From: JALOAD01 sp023228995 [NCBI: Candidatus Muiribacterium halophilum]
GTDB lineage: Bacteria > Muiribacteriota > Muiribacteriia > Muiribacteriales
Direction: 5' to 3'
Assembly: GCA_023228995.1 (NCBI GenBank)
Contig: JALOAD010000099.1
Span: 1-5,958 of the forward strand
Length of the DNA: 5,958 bases
Shown here piece after piece: positions 5,779-5,958 of this stretch. The notes beneath the pieces are model-generated. The model searched no databases, had not been told where the DNA came from, and saw only the letters and a list, made by a program, of their open reading frames with translations. A program made the translations under genes and the position numbers. Each line of letters starts with the position of its first letter. Positions within the stretch are counted from its first letter, which is position 1.

Positions 5779-5958
5779 GATACTCACCTTTATAGAAATC
5801 TAAAACTTTTGACTCAATTTCATTTAAAATGGAGTATCTATTGGAAATATTTTTTCTGTATGTTTCAACTTCAAATATTCTTTCAAATAAATCAATATTA
5901 AAATCATCATTTTCAATCGATTCTAAATCTTTTCTAAGTTCGGTTTGAATTGATTGAT
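5765..5958 (-). CDS. dndC: C-terminal end of probable DndC (gene continues beyond the right edge)
   Basis: Only the last 63 codons are present, read from the right edge to the TAA at 5767-5765. The other two - strand frames are stopped within about 35 bases of the edge. The fragment reads as soluble protein: QSIQTELRKDLESIEND, then FERIFEVETYRKNISNRYSILNEIE and an ending of DFYKGEYRETN. The 'L..L..vE..yr....R..il..ie' pattern is compatible with the C-terminal helical tail of DndC, the PAPS-reductase-like ATP pyrophosphatase that transfers sulfur in phosphorothioation. No catalytic motif falls in this fragment, so the assignment rests mainly on position: the gene overlaps the start of dndD by 14 bases, exactly where dndC lies in known dnd operons. 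Confidence 0.6.
   Translation of the reverse strand, partial: QSIQTELRKDLESIENDDFNIDLFERIFEVETYRKNISNRYSILNEIESKVLDFYKGEYRETN
5783..5790 (-). promoter_or_regulatory. Ribosome binding site that sets the dndD start
   Basis: On the - strand the bases read AAGGTGAG, an extended match to the 16S anti-Shine-Dalgarno, four bases before the GTG at 5778. This argues for the inner start over the GTG at 5787, which lies within the site itself. Confidence 0.65.

Noticed and set aside
1-5958. CRISPR arrays, tRNA/rRNA genes, insertion sequences, integrases, attachment sites
   Set aside because: No regularly spaced repeats, no cloverleaf or rRNA-like G+C-richer blocks, no transposase or integrase motifs, and no terminal inverted repeats were seen on reading both strands.

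Overview
The window is very A+T-rich (roughly a quarter G+C by eye), is densely coded, and uses the standard bacterial code. The organism is probably a low-GC member of the Campylobacterota (Arcobacter/Sulfurimonas-like). This rests on composition and on a tiny 'KKELAERINVDPKTITNWE'-type HTH protein that is typical of that group. It is an inference, and Fusobacteria or Bacteroidota cannot be ruled out. No tRNA, rRNA, CRISPR array, transposase or integrase was seen.

Layout: (1) 3-2183, + strand: a long protein cut by the left edge. It carries a clear sigma-70 region 4-like HTH and a series of winged-helix-like segments, but no other sigma region is visible. (2) 2184-2503: an intergenic stretch with a weak + strand terminator-like hairpin, a small leftward ORF (76 aa, DUF2442-like), and an exact-consensus sigma-70 promoter (TTGACA, 17 bp, TATAAT) pointing leftward at that ORF. 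(3) 2504-3653, + strand: a 62-aa Cro/XRE-like HTH protein whose gene overlaps a 325-aa protein with an N-terminal HARE-HTH domain followed by a long coiled coil. (4) 3650-5958, - strand: three overlapping genes read right to left as the C-terminus of a probable DndC, a DndD-like SMC/RecF-type ATPase, and a small DndE-like protein. This is the signature gene order of a DNA phosphorothioation (Dnd) operon. The operon runs head-on into the HARE-HTH gene, and the two stop codons share bases.

Interpretation: the right half is best read as the distal end of a dndCDE sulfur-modification operon, in which backbone oxygen in DNA is replaced by sulfur. The left half encodes DNA-binding proteins with no recognisable nuclease or helicase in view. 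HARE-HTH domains have been proposed to sense modified DNA, so the convergent HARE-HTH/coiled-coil protein and the sigma-region-4/multi-wHTH protein are candidate partners of the modification system, as readers, regulators or part of a non-DndFGH restriction arm. That link is an inference from gene proximity and domain type; the sequence does not demonstrate it.
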